In this document: positions 39,393 through 47,897 of the stretch, in pieces
Layout: each line of letters opens with the position of its first letter
Numbering within the stretch: position 1 is the stretch's first letter
Origin: Nocardioides rubriscoriae
Lineage (GTDB): Bacteria > Actinomycetota > Actinomycetes > Propionibacteriales > Nocardioidaceae
Direction of reading: 5' to 3'
Assembly (NCBI RefSeq): GCF_008087085.1
Contig: NZ_VIYJ01000009.1
Span: forward strand, 270,218-334,217
Length of the DNA stretch: 64,000 nt
Program-made: the position numbers and the translations under genes
Notes under the pieces: generated by a model
What the model saw: the letters and a program-made list of their open reading frames with translations, nothing else
Database searches by the model: none
Told to the model about the DNA's origin: nothing

Positions 39393-40790
39393 TCAGCCAC
39401 CGGTCCCGGGATCGGCCGGCCTGCGCTTGGCGCTGAGCTCCTCGACGCGGTCGCGGGCCTCGGACAGGTCGTCGACGGGGATGCCGTCGCGGACCATGTC
39501 GCGGTCGAACTCCTCGAGGTCGTCGACGCGCAGGGTCGTCACGACGACCACCTCGGACAGGTCGAGGCCGGGCAGGGAGGCGTCGACGCCGCGGTGGATC
39601 ACCACGACCCCGTCCTGCTCGCCGACGTAGTACTGGCGCTGCACCCACGACCAGGCCGCGGCGGCCCCGATCCACAGCAGCCCGACGACGATCACGGCGG
39701 CCATCAGGCTGCGCAGCCAGGCGTAGCGCGGGCGGGGCTGGGGGGCGTAGCGGGCCGTCTCGGGGTCGACGTGGACCAGTGGGTCGGTCGCGACGGCGTG
39801 GGGCAGGTCATCGGGGATCTCGGCCTCGATCGGCTCGAGCTCACCGGTGTCGCCGGAGCGGTGCCCGCGGAACAGCCCGCGGGGCAGCTTGCGCTTGAGC
39901 TCGGCGGCCGCGCCGACCAGCATCGGCTCGAGCTCGGCGTACGACGGGTCGGCGGCGGCCTCCTGCTCGGTGACGACGTCGGCCACGATGCAGGTGACGT
40001 TGTCGGAGCTGCCGGCCTCGAGGCTCGCGCGCACCAGCTCGACCGCGGCGAAGTCGGGGGTGCCCATCGACAGGATGTCGGCGAGCCGGCCGTCGTCGAG
40101 CACCCCGCAGGCGCCGTCGCTGCACAGGAACAGCCGGTCGCCGGCGACGAGCTCGAGCATGAACAGGTCGGGCTCGGCCTCGTGGATGCCGTCGAGGGCC
40201 TTGAGGATCAGGTTGCGGTGGGGGTGCACGCGCGCCTCGGCCTCGGTGATGCGGCCCTCGTCGATGAGGCTCTGGACGAAGGTGTGGTCGGTGGTGAGCT
40301 GGCTGATCTCGTTGTCGCGGAACAGGTAGGCGCGGCTGTCGCCGACGTGGCCGATGCCGACCCGGCGGCCGTCGAAGAGCGCGACGGTCGCGGTGGTGCT
40401 GGTGCCGTTGATCGTGGGATCGGCGTCGACGAGCCGCCCGATCTGCTCGTGGGCGTCGTGCAGCGCGTGGGTCACCCGGTCGAGCAGGTCGGTCTGGCCG
40501 GGGCCGCTGACGTCGCCGGTGGTGGCCGGGTCGACGTCGAGGGCGCGCAGCTCGGAGACCGCCGTCGACGACGCGATGTCGCCGCGGGCGGCCCCGCCGA
40601 CGCCGTCGCAGACCGTGAGCAGCCACGGCCCGGCGTAGCCGGAGTCCTGGTTGTCCTTGCGGACGCGCCCGACGTCGGAGATGGCGGAGTAGTGCAGCGC
40701 GAGCGGCTCACCGGCCGGGGCGGCCGCCCTGATCACCGTGTCGTCGACGGTGCCCACGACGGGGTCGGGCTGCTCCGGGGGCTGGGTCAC
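39393..40790 (-). CDS. pstP: PP2C-family Ser/Thr phosphatase PstP
   Basis: A 465-residue phosphatase that reverses PknA/PknB signalling. The PP2C domain (about 30-270) has metal-binding motifs SDVGRVRKDNQDS, CDGVGG, GHVGDSRAYLF and GSSDNVTCIV. A single membrane helix follows (LMAAVIVVGLLWIGAAAAW), then an outer domain with a C-terminal coiled coil. GTG 40790 overlaps the fhaB stop by 4 bp. Confidence 0.93.
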   Translation of the reverse strand: MTQPPEQPDPVVGTVDDTVIRAAAPAGEPLALHYSAISDVGRVRKDNQDSGYAGPWLLTVCDGVGGAARGDIASSTAVSELRALDVDPATTGDVSGPGQTDLLDRVTHALHDAHEQIGRLVDADPTINGTSTTATVALFDGRRVGIGHVGDSRAYLFRDNEISQLTTDHTFVQSLIDEGRITEAEARVHPHRNLILKALDGIHEAEPDLFMLELVAGDRLFLCSDGACGVLDDGRLADILSMGTPDFAAVELVRASLEAGSSDNVTCIVADVVTEQEAAADPSYAELEPMLVGAAAELKRKLPRGLFRGHRSGDTGELEPIEAEIPDDLPHAVATDPLVHVDPETARYAPQPRPRYAWLRSLMAAVIVVGLLWIGAAAAWSWVQRQYYVGEQDGVVVIHRGVDASLPGLDLSEVVVVTTLRVDDLEEFDRDMVRDGIPVDDLSEARDRVEELSAKRRPADPGTGG

Positions 40791-41263
40791 TTCTGCAGCT
40801 CCAGGATCGTCTTGCCGATGCGCACCTGGGTGCCGAGGGTGATCGTGGTGGGCTGCGTGATGCGGACGCTGCCGATGTAGGTGCCGTTGGTGGAGCCGAG
40901 GTCCTCGACGAACCACTGGTCGCCCGAGGCGGCGATGCGGGCGTGGCGGGTGGAGACGTAGTCGTCGTCGAGGCGGATGGCGGCGTCGGTGCCGCGGCCG
41001 ATGAGGATCGGCGCCCCGTCGAGTCCGGCGGTGGCACCGGCGTTGCTGCCCTGCGTGACCGTGACGCGCGTCGGGGAGCCCTTGCGCCTGGAGGTCTTCT
41101 GCTTGGCCGGCTTGGGTGCGCCCGGGGCGCGGGCGGTGCGCTGGGCCTCGGGGACCCGGGCGCCGAACATGTCGGAGCGGATCACCGAGATGGCGGCCAG
41201 CACGAAGATCCACAGGATCGCGAGGTAGGCGATGCGGATCAGGAAGAACGTGAGCTCAGACAC
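40787..41263 (-). CDS. fhaB: FHA-domain protein FhaB (FipA)
   Basis: A 158-residue protein with an N-terminal membrane helix (FLIRIAYLAILWIFVLAAI) and a C-terminal FHA domain (IGRGTDAAI ... VSTRHARI ... DLGSTNGTYI). FHA domains bind phosphothreonine, so it reads kinase output at the membrane. It overlaps fhaA by 8 bp. Confidence 0.92.
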   Translation of the reverse strand: MSELTFFLIRIAYLAILWIFVLAAISVIRSDMFGARVPEAQRTARAPGAPKPAKQKTSRRKGSPTRVTVTQGSNAGATAGLDGAPILIGRGTDAAIRLDDDYVSTRHARIAASGDQWFVEDLGSTNGTYIGSVRITQPTTITLGTQVRIGKTILELQK

Positions 41264-41993
41264 CGGGCGACTCCTGGAGGTGGTCGTCGTCGCGGACGAT
41301 CCGCACGGTCATCGTGGTGGTGCCGACCTTGACCTGCGAGCCCTCGCGCAGCGTGGCGCGGGGGACCTTGCGGCCGTCGACGACGATGCCGTTGGTGGAG
41401 CCGAGGTCGTGGACCTCGACCAGCGGGTCCTCGCCGTCGCGGCCCAGCGTGATGTTGAACTCGAGGTGGCGCCGGCTGATGCCGGGGTCGTTGATGCGCA
41501 GGTCGGCGTCGGTGCCGCGCCCGACGACCAGCCCGGGGGGCAGCAGGGGGTGCTGGCTGCCGTTGACCTCGATGAGGGCCTGGGCCCGGCGTACCTGGGT
41601 GTGGGTGGCGGTGCCGACGACCTTGGCCTGGGCCTCGCTGCGGATGCGGAAGCGGCCGGTCGTGAGGTCGTCGGCCTGCTCGAAGCCGATCCGGATCGGC
41701 CCGGGGAAGACGTAGGACTGCGTGACGGCGTGCTGCTGGAGCTGGTCGGAGAGCTCGCGCGCCAGCGTCGAGTCGTAGGGCGCCAGGCGGTTGAGGTCGC
41801 TCGCGGACAGCTCGACGTGGAAGTCGTTGGGCACCATCCGCCGGTCGCGCGACAGGATCTGCGCGTTGTTGTCGAGCTCGCGCTCGAGGGCCGCAGCGAT
41901 CTCGACCGGCTGCACCGCGCTGCGGAACGTCTTGGCGAAAGCACCGGAGATCATCGACTCAAGGCGCTGCTCGAAGCGTTGCAACCCACCCAT
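41256..41993 (-). CDS. fhaA: DUF3662-FHA protein FhaA
   Basis: A 245-residue cytoplasmic protein. The N-terminal DUF3662 domain starts GGLQRFEQRLESMISGAF, and the C-terminal FHA domain has GRGTDADLRI, ISRRHLEF and DLGSTNGIVV. FhaA binds phosphorylated partners such as MurJ in mycobacteria. ATG 41993 has GGAGG 7 bp upstream and is chosen over upstream in-frame codons. It is the first gene of the seven-gene operon. Confidence 0.93.
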   Translation of the reverse strand: MGGLQRFEQRLESMISGAFAKTFRSAVQPVEIAAALERELDNNAQILSRDRRMVPNDFHVELSASDLNRLAPYDSTLARELSDQLQQHAVTQSYVFPGPIRIGFEQADDLTTGRFRIRSEAQAKVVGTATHTQVRRAQALIEVNGSQHPLLPPGLVVGRGTDADLRINDPGISRRHLEFNITLGRDGEDPLVEVHDLGSTNGIVVDGRKVPRATLREGSQVKVGTTTMTVRIVRDDDHLQESPGV

Positions 41994-42195
41994 CGCGCAC
42001 CTCCTCGACACCGCACCCGCGCGGCTTGTTGACGGCATGACGACCACCGGTCAGGGGACCGGGAGCTCGGTCGATCGTAGCGAGGCCGGGGGCGTGCACC
42101 GTGCAAGCACCGTGCAACGCGCCCCCGGGGTGGCCGTCGACGCCCCACCGGTTTGGGTCCCGCTCCCGGGCTGGGATAGTCTCCACGGGCTACTT

Positions 42196-42278
42196 GCGCG
42201 AGTGGCGGAACGGCAGACGCGCTGGCTTCAGGTGCCAGTGTCCGAAAGGGCGTGGGGGTTCAAATCCCCCCTCGCGCA
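42196..42278 (+). tRNA. tRNA-Leu (CAG anticodon)
   Basis: An 83-base type II tRNA. GCGCGAG pairs with CTCGCGC, the anticodon loop is TTCAGGT in a CTGGC/GCCAG stem, a variable arm is present, and the T-arm contains GGTTCAAATCC. Conserved core sequence ends here and accessory sequence begins immediately downstream, so its 3' end is the likely integration site of the island. Confidence 0.95.
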
Positions 42279-42284
42279 CTCGGG

Positions 42285-42321
42285 CCGGTTTAGGCGAAAT
42301 GGCTGAACCGGTTTAGACGAA
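42285..42321. repeat. 14-bp direct repeat next to tRNA-Leu
   Basis: CCGGTTTAGGCGAA (42285-42298) and CCGGTTTAGACGAA (42308-42321) differ at one base and are spaced 23 bp apart. They start 7 bp after the tRNA. Such iterons beside a tRNA attachment site could be recombinase or excisionase arm sites, but no integrase is visible here. Confidence 0.45.
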
Positions 42322-42323
42322 GA

Positions 42324-42363
42324 GGAGGCCTCTGACCTGCAGAGATGCAGGGCGGGGGCCTCC
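42324..42363. terminator. Nested hairpin after tRNA-Leu
   Basis: GGAGGCC (42324-42330) pairs with GGCCTCC (42357-42363), and inside it CCTGC (42336-42340) pairs with GCAGG (42347-42351). It is a plausible terminator for tRNA-Leu or insulator at the island edge. Confidence 0.45.
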
Positions 42364-42401
42364 GTCGTTGGACGTCGCACAACGAGGCTTGCGAGGTGGT
42401 T

Positions 42402-42662
42402 ATGGGCTCCGAGACCACTTCCACCGCGCGCGGGCGGACCGTGGTCGATGCTCGGGTAGCGGACCTTGGCGCGAGACTTCGTGGCCGCCGTCTAGACCTC
42501 GGCCACACGCAGGCAGACCTCGCCGAGCTGACCGGACTCACTCGCGGCACCATCAATAGGCTCGAGCGCGGCAGCACTGACATCAGTGTCGGCCGCCTTC
42601 TACGCATCTGCGACGCACTCGGCTGTGCGTTGAGCGAGTTGGTCACGGCCGTCGACGAATAG
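42402..42662 (+). CDS. XRE-family HTH protein
   Basis: An 86-residue protein that is almost entirely a lambda-repressor-like HTH: LRGRRLDLGHTQADLAELTG, then TRGTINRLERGSTDISVGRL and a C-terminal helix with CALSELVTAVDE. ATG 42402 follows a GAGGTGGT ribosome site. Such proteins are antitoxins or element repressors. No HipA-type or other partner gene follows. It is the first island gene after tRNA-Leu. Confidence 0.8.
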   Translation: MGSETTSTARGRTVVDARVADLGARLRGRRLDLGHTQADLAELTGLTRGTINRLERGSTDISVGRLLRICDALGCALSELVTAVDE

Positions 42663-43099
42663 GTTGACCCGACGCTAGCGGGAACTCGCGGAAGTCGCAG
42701 GGACGCGTTGGGACGGGGCCTCCGTCCAGCTGACGACGCGAACGATCGGCGAATTGCCTCGATTTCTGACTGCTGCCGATCTCCGCTGAGGAGAGCCCGC
42801 CGGCTTCACCCATCCAGGGCCGTAGCGGCTTGCGGCTGTCTTGACAGGGTCGAGTGTTATCGCGATCTCGGCTGAGGGCCGGCGGAGTGCAGGAGGAGCT
42901 CAGCTCGCGGGGCTCGGTGCAAGCGGGGCGGTCGGACGACGTGAACGACCAGATGGCCTAAGGCGACGGTAGGACGCAGGGGCTCACGCCCTCCCGCAGT
43001 CCCATCCACCAAGCTGGAAAGGGCTGGGCGTGTCGGCCCCCGGACTCCGCGTGGGAGGCGCGAATTAGATTGTCGTCTCGTGAGGAAGGTTCTCCAGTG
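42663..43099. other. 437-bp gap without a convincing gene
   Basis: Open frames here (the largest on the minus strand runs into the pseudogene on the other strand) lack recognisable protein character. I see no RNA gene or clear repeat. Confidence 0.4.
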
Positions 43100-43609
43100 A
43101 TGTCTCATGCCATGAACGTGACGATCGACCGCACATCCGTGCCCATCGATCGCGAGGTGTTCGCTGCGCTCGTTGAGCATTCGGTCGTGTGCGATCGCGC
43201 GGCCGTCCGGGACGCCCTGCGAGATGGCACCATCTCCTACCGCAAGCTGGTCGGCCTTGCCTGAGACGCCGAGATTCCCTAACCGCTCTTCTTCGCGCCG
43301 CCCGCGGTGGCGCACGAGCAGCTGCGCATCAAGCGCGAGAAGCTCATGAAGGGCTTCAACAAGAAGTCCGAGTTCGCCATGAACTCCAGGAGCCGCGTCC
43401 ACCTGGGGCAAGTCGAACCCCTTGTGAAAGACCTCCTGCGCAAGCAGGCTTATCTCAGGACGGACAAGAGCCTGTCTCGGAACGAGGTCGTTGGCCTGCT
43501 GCGCGAGCCAGGAGAAGGGACGGTGCTGGAGTGGCGGCGAGTGGTGAGTTCGTCCTCTCTGAGAGGCGTCCCAAAGTCACAGTCTCAGGGAGTTTCCGCC
43601 GTCATCTAA
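43100..43609 (+). pseudogene. Broken gene, N-terminal region of an ImmA/IrrE-type protein
   Basis: One continuous frame is interrupted by TGA (43262-43264) and TAA (43280-43282). The three pieces read as one protein: ATG 43100 to RKLVGLA, then DAEIP, then PLFFAPPAVAHEQLRIK through EFAMNSRSRVHL, VEPLVKDLLRKQAYLR and RNEVVGLLREPGEG. I recall this order from the N-terminus of some ImmA/IrrE-associated proteins, but I am not sure of the family. The metallopeptidase part is absent; the NDT-like gene begins inside its 3' end. Confidence 0.55.
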
Positions 43610-44139
43610 GCCAGGTTCAAGATGACGTCGGGGCATGGATCGATATGGGTTGCGATGTGCTGTCGCCCGCGGACCCTCGACTCGTCGACGCGTTCGGGGA
43701 GTTCGTCTTCGTGGCGAGCGATCGGGTCCGCACGCTCAGGGTGGTGCAGGACCGGCACCTCGAAGCGATTCGGAGATCGGACCTGTTGTGGCTGGTCTGC
43801 CCGGATGGGTACGTGGGCACGTCCGCCTCCATGGAGGTCGGGCTTGCTGTTGGCCTTGGCGTTCCGGTTTTCGCTGAGTCGGTACCGGCGGACCAGACCC
43901 TCCGCCAGTTCGTTCGCGCTGCTCGTTCACCGGTGGATGCGCTTCGTCAGGCATCGTCGAGGGAGGTTGAGGCGGCCGTGTCGGCTTTGTTAGCCCCGGA
44001 GGCGTCGGTTGACGCCGCCCACCAGAGCCTGGATCAGGTCGAGGTGCTGCTGACGCGGGGTGACCTCGTGCATCGAGACCGTGACGATGATTTGAGCGCG
44101 GCTGCTGCCCGCGTGCGTGATGCGCTCAGGGGCCTTTGA
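43531..44139 (+). CDS. Nucleoside 2-deoxyribosyltransferase-like protein
   Basis: A 202-residue protein of the NDT/deoxyribohydrolase-like Rossmann group. VTVSGSFRR opens the fold, RHLEAIRRSDLLWLVCPDGY is the nucleotide-binding core, and Glu102 in SASMEVGLAVGLGVPVF is the expected catalytic residue. The family cleaves or exchanges N-glycosidic bonds of (deoxy)nucleotides. GTG 43531 has GGAGAAGGG upstream. Its 3' end overlaps the convergent kinase gene by 14 bp. It is paralogous to the first domain of the NDT-MazG protein at 47.5 kb. Confidence 0.75.
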   Translation: MAASGEFVLSERRPKVTVSGSFRRHLSQVQDDVGAWIDMGCDVLSPADPRLVDAFGEFVFVASDRVRTLRVVQDRHLEAIRRSDLLWLVCPDGYVGTSASMEVGLAVGLGVPVFAESVPADQTLRQFVRAARSPVDALRQASSREVEAAVSALLAPEASVDAAHQSLDQVEVLLTRGDLVHRDRDDDLSAAAARVRDALRGL

Positions 44140-44662
44140 GTAACCCGAGCTGGTTGATTGCTTCGGTAACTGCTTCGCCGGGTTTCAGGTCGTTTGAGTC
44201 TAGGGCGAGGTGGGCCAGGGGTTTGAGGTGGACGACTTCACGCTCGGTTGGATGGTTGATGGCGTCCACGTAGGAAACCGTGGCCTTGATGGGGTCAGAG
44301 GCGGCGGCATGTGCGTATCGCTGGCGACGGGTGCCGTCGTTTGCGTCTAGATAGATGAGGACGCAGGACGAGAGGTTGTCGAGGAGCGGCAGGGTCTGGC
44401 GTCTCGTCCGGAGGCTGTCGATGACAAGGCTGGGTGTGAATTCTTCGCGTTCGTTGATCATGTGGAGCAGCCAGCGCCCCATGGTTCGCTGGTCTAGGGC
44501 TGCGCCGCGTTCTTGTAGGTTGTGGCGTGTGAGTTCGGCTGCCCCTAGCGCGTCGAGGAGCGCCTGACGGACCGAGAGTCTGGTGGCACCTATTTGGTCG
44601 GCGAGGAGGGTGCAGAAGGTCGTTTTTCCGGCTGCGATTGGTCCGGCTACAAGGACGTGCAT
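44126..44662 (-). CDS. P-loop nucleotide kinase-like protein
   Basis: A 178-residue P-loop protein. The Walker A motif GPIAAGKTT (residues 7-15) is at the very start, as in adenylate and dNMP kinases. Later blocks are LVIDSLRTRRQTLPLL and LIYLDANDGTRRQRY, resembling the nucleoside-monophosphate-kinase and AAA_17/33 group with a lid-like Arg-rich segment. ATG 44662 lies 5 bp after the AAA+ gene stop and defines the start. It is the last gene of the nucleotide operon; the substrate is unknown. Confidence 0.72.
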   Translation of the reverse strand: MHVLVAGPIAAGKTTFCTLLADQIGATRLSVRQALLDALGAAELTRHNLQERGAALDQRTMGRWLLHMINEREEFTPSLVIDSLRTRRQTLPLLDNLSSCVLIYLDANDGTRRQRYAHAAASDPIKATVSYVDAINHPTEREVVHLKPLAHLALDSNDLKPGEAVTEAINQLGLLKGP

Positions 44663-44667
44663 GCCAG

Positions 44668-47076
44668 TCAGGGCGGTGGTGCGGCGAAGGTGACGACGCC
44701 ATCGGGTGTGAGGTTCCCGCCGTGTTCGATGGCCCATGCCTCAGGGCTTTTGGGCAGCCCCATTGCGACCCAGGTGTCTTCCCCGATGGTCTCGTTGTCG
44801 AGGGAGTCCGGAATGTCGCCCGCGCTCTGCTCAGGATTGAGCGCTGCCCACATCGTCATTCGTGCGTCTCGGCGCTCGAACGAGTAGAGCTCCTTGACGT
44901 TCGGCATCACTACAGGCCGTTCGGCGTCGGGGATGCCGTCTTTGGCTGCGGGAGCAGGCTCCATGTTGCTCTCCCAATCGAGCCGGGATAGTTCAGTGGC
45001 GAGGGGCTGTAGGCCCTTGATCAGGTCGTCGTCGCTGACCTTCCGTTGACCATCTTGCAGGACTTGCTTGATGGAGTCGGCGAGGCCGTCCATCTGGTCG
45101 TATCGCACGGTTGCGAACCATCCGAGGCCGCGTTTCTTCCCGGGGATGTTGGCGGGATCGAGAAGGGCCTTGGTGATGTCGTCGGCTGTTGAGTCGAGCT
45201 CGAGTTCATGTCCGCTGAGCAAGGCTTGCTTTGAGGCGTGGCCCGGCGGGAGGACGATGAGTGCGGCATCGAAGCGTTGGCTTCGAACGATGGCGCTGTC
45301 GACCTCGCTGATGTTGTTGGTGTTCACGAAGAACAGAACTCGACGTGCGTCCCAGAGCTTGGCGAGCCTGGGAAGCATGGTGGTGGTGAAGAACCGCTCG
45401 ATTGTCTCGGCTGACTTGTGGCGCTTGTGGATGAGTTCGTCGATTTCGTCCAGGAGGACAACACACCGGTCGAGTTCCATGACTTGGCGGAAGATGGCGT
45501 CGGCCTGGGCACTCACGTGATCGACGCCTCGGTCAAGGAATTGGGCGGGGGTGATCTCGATGAAGTCCCACTCGAGGGCTCCTGCGATCGCTTCGACCAT
45601 CTTGGTTTTACCGGTTCCGGGTGGGCCGAACAGCATCGCGGAACGGGCTTGCTTCTCTCCGAAGACCGGTTCGTCGGCGTCGGGAAGGAACCGGGCTCGT
45701 CGGTTGCTGTCGGCTACTGCGCGCCGGACGGGTTGGACGAATGCGGTCGACATGAAGCCGCCTGCGGTTCCGGATCCCAGATCCCAGGTCGCGCCTCTTT
45801 GACGCAGCGTGGCGATGGATTCTGCCGGGCGGCGAGCACCGAGCGATCGTGCAGCGGACTGGGAGCTCCATGCCCCGATGAGGCGGCGCAGCGACTGCCC
45901 GAACCGGTAGACCGATGCCGTGGCCCAGCTTTCGGGGCTGGTTCTGTGTGGGTGGTGCCCCGATGACCAGGCCACGACCGTTCCGGTGAGGTGTTGGCCG
46001 GTGCGCTGGGCGTAGGTGAGTGCGTTGAGTAGTTCTTGGCTGTGGGTCTTGAGGGCGTCGGACAGTGCGTCGGCGGTGGTGCTCTCGATCTCGCGGCTCG
46101 TTGCCAGGGATAGCAGTTCGGCGAGGGTTTCGTAGGTGTAGGCGTACGCGTTGCCGGCATTGCGGTAGTGGAACAGGGGCGACCCGGTTGCCCAGGTGCC
46201 TCGCTGTTGCTGCTCGAAGAATGCTCTCAGCCCGGCGACGAGCAGTTCGTGCTCGGCGGAGACGTTGCTGGCGAGGGCGTTGCCGGGGGTGAACCGGACG
46301 AGGCCGCTGAGTGACCAGGCCAGTTGTTGCGGGTCGGCGTGGCGGGATCCGTTGAAGTGGAAAGCGACTTGGGCTGCGAGGTTCTCGCGGAGCCAGTCGC
46401 GGGCGGCGCTTTGTTGCCTTTCGCTGAAGGTGCCTTGTGGTTGTACTCCAAGTTTGTTGACCTGCGCTGCGGCGAGCAGGCCCCAGTAGGTGAGGAACGC
46501 GTTGGCTGGGTATTGCTGGTCGCTTGCCTTGGCGGCGAGGTCGTGGCCCTCGACGAGTGGGCTTTCCGTGGCCTCTCTGAGCCCGAAGCTCCCGCCCTCA
46601 TCTGAGCGGGAGTCCCATGCGTGTGCGAGCAGGGCGGTTGCGTTGTTCTTCTCCGCGTCAGTCCATTGGACCGTGTCTGGGAGTAGTCGCAGGGCCCCGC
46701 CGAGGGTGCGGACGCGGCAGTAGACCCAGGCGGCTTTGTCGCTCTCCCAGCCCTCTTGTGTCGAGAGGGCCTGCTTGAAGAATTTGATTAGTACGTCGTC
46801 TGCGTGGGTGTTCGTCCAGGCCTCGCCGTCGCCTGCGTCCCAGGCTGGTGCCTCCAGGATCGATTCGAGGCACGTGACGGTGCTCGTGAGCCGGTGGACA
46901 CCTTGGTGTGGTGGCTTCCGGTCGGTGCCTTCGGTCTTTGCGCGCTGCCTGTCGCCTTCGGTCCGGAAGAACACCTGTTCGTGTTCATCCCAGAAGTGCC
47001 CGACGCTGGCGCGTTGAGCTCGGAGGAACTCTTGGACTTGGGTTCGTGCATGGGCGAAGTCTTCGAGTTCAGGCAC
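44668..47076 (-). CDS. AAA+ ATPase with large helical N-terminal region
   Basis: An 802-residue protein. The AAA+ module is at about 480-660, with Walker A LFGPPGTGKTK, Walker B CVVLLDEIDEL and a sensor segment VLFFVNTNN. It resembles the FtsH/Cdc48-type clade. The first 450 residues are helical, with repeats such as LTSTVTCLESIL and RTLGGALRLLP that recall alpha-alpha toroids. The C-terminal 120 residues are unassigned. GTG 47076 lies 14 bp after the NDT-MazG stop. It is probably the motor of the system. Confidence 0.78.
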   Translation of the reverse strand: MPELEDFAHARTQVQEFLRAQRASVGHFWDEHEQVFFRTEGDRQRAKTEGTDRKPPHQGVHRLTSTVTCLESILEAPAWDAGDGEAWTNTHADDVLIKFFKQALSTQEGWESDKAAWVYCRVRTLGGALRLLPDTVQWTDAEKNNATALLAHAWDSRSDEGGSFGLREATESPLVEGHDLAAKASDQQYPANAFLTYWGLLAAAQVNKLGVQPQGTFSERQQSAARDWLRENLAAQVAFHFNGSRHADPQQLAWSLSGLVRFTPGNALASNVSAEHELLVAGLRAFFEQQQRGTWATGSPLFHYRNAGNAYAYTYETLAELLSLATSREIESTTADALSDALKTHSQELLNALTYAQRTGQHLTGTVVAWSSGHHPHRTSPESWATASVYRFGQSLRRLIGAWSSQSAARSLGARRPAESIATLRQRGATWDLGSGTAGGFMSTAFVQPVRRAVADSNRRARFLPDADEPVFGEKQARSAMLFGPPGTGKTKMVEAIAGALEWDFIEITPAQFLDRGVDHVSAQADAIFRQVMELDRCVVLLDEIDELIHKRHKSAETIERFFTTTMLPRLAKLWDARRVLFFVNTNNISEVDSAIVRSQRFDAALIVLPPGHASKQALLSGHELELDSTADDITKALLDPANIPGKKRGLGWFATVRYDQMDGLADSIKQVLQDGQRKVSDDDLIKGLQPLATELSRLDWESNMEPAPAAKDGIPDAERPVVMPNVKELYSFERRDARMTMWAALNPEQSAGDIPDSLDNETIGEDTWVAMGLPKSPEAWAIEHGGNLTPDGVVTFAAPPP

Positions 47077-47090
47077 GCAATTGATTGTGG

Positions 47091-47897
47091 CTAGGCGACG
47101 CCACTTCTCTGGGCAGAACGCGCCGCATTGACGGCCTCTTTGTTGGTGACGGCCTCAGCCAGGTCGATACCCGCACTGTTCGCTAGGTGCACCAAGTAGA
47201 GCTGGACATCGGCCAGTTCCTCCGCGACGTCCTCCCCATACCATTCGCCGTCGCGGGCAATTCCGAGACTCTTCCGGATGGCGCGAGCAAGTTCGCCCAT
47301 CTCTTCGGTCATCAGGAGCAGGGTGTCTTGCACGGTCTCATGACCCCATCCACGCCTGTATGCCGTGCGCTCGTAGTAGTGCTGTAGTCCACGAAGTCCG
47401 TTGCCGGGGGCCTTGAGGTCCTGCTCGATGGTGATCTCACTGGGGCTAGCGACTACCGAGACCCATGAACGATGCACTTCCTCGGCCGGGGGCGTGCTCG
47501 CGAAGACGGGGATGCCGAGCGCCCTTGCGTGCCCCAGTTCGAACATGGCGCTGGCGCCGATGTAACCGTCGGGGGCGTGGAGCCATACGAAGTCTGCTTC
47601 GGTGATGGCGTCCAGGTGTCGCCGCTCGATGTCGGATGCCAGTTGGTTGAGTTCGTGTGGAAGGCGGACGAACGTGTCATCGGGATCGACGAAGTCGAGA
47701 CCGAGCGGCGACAGGACGACGAACTGGCTCTGCAGCTGCTCGAAAGCGTCGCGGAGCTCGGGGATTCCCTTACGGAAGCTTCCGCAGATGACGACACGGA
47801 GCGGTGATGAGTCCGGGGTGCTGGCGTCGCTGGCGACATGAGCGGCAGGATTGGCTCCTGTCGAGTACCTCGTTCGGTGCACCGTCGCCTCGATCAT
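47091..47897 (-). CDS. NDT-like and MazG nucleotide pyrophosphohydrolase fusion
   Basis: A 268-residue two-domain protein. Residues 33-145 are NDT-like: VVICGSFRKG, ITEADFVWLHAPDGYIGASA and catalytic Glu120 in MFELGHARALG. Residues 175-260 are MazG-like, with EExxE (Glu198, Glu199, Glu202) and ExxD (Glu227, Asp230). It could act on the glycosidic and the phosphate side of nucleotides. The start ATG directly abuts a TTACTTAC half-site and has no ribosome site, so a leaderless mRNA is likely. It is first of a three-gene operon. Confidence 0.78.
   Translation of the reverse strand: MIEATVHRTRYSTGANPAAHVASDASTPDSSPLRVVICGSFRKGIPELRDAFEQLQSQFVVLSPLGLDFVDPDDTFVRLPHELNQLASDIERRHLDAITEADFVWLHAPDGYIGASAMFELGHARALGIPVFASTPPAEEVHRSWVSVVASPSEITIEQDLKAPGNGLRGLQHYYERTAYRRGWGHETVQDTLLLMTEEMGELARAIRKSLGIARDGEWYGEDVAEELADVQLYLVHLANSAGIDLAEAVTNKEAVNAARSAQRSGVA

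Noticed and set aside
42857..43411. A 184-codon minus-strand frame after the XRE gene
   Set aside because: The sequence has no domain character and mostly mirrors the protein-like pseudogene on the plus strand.
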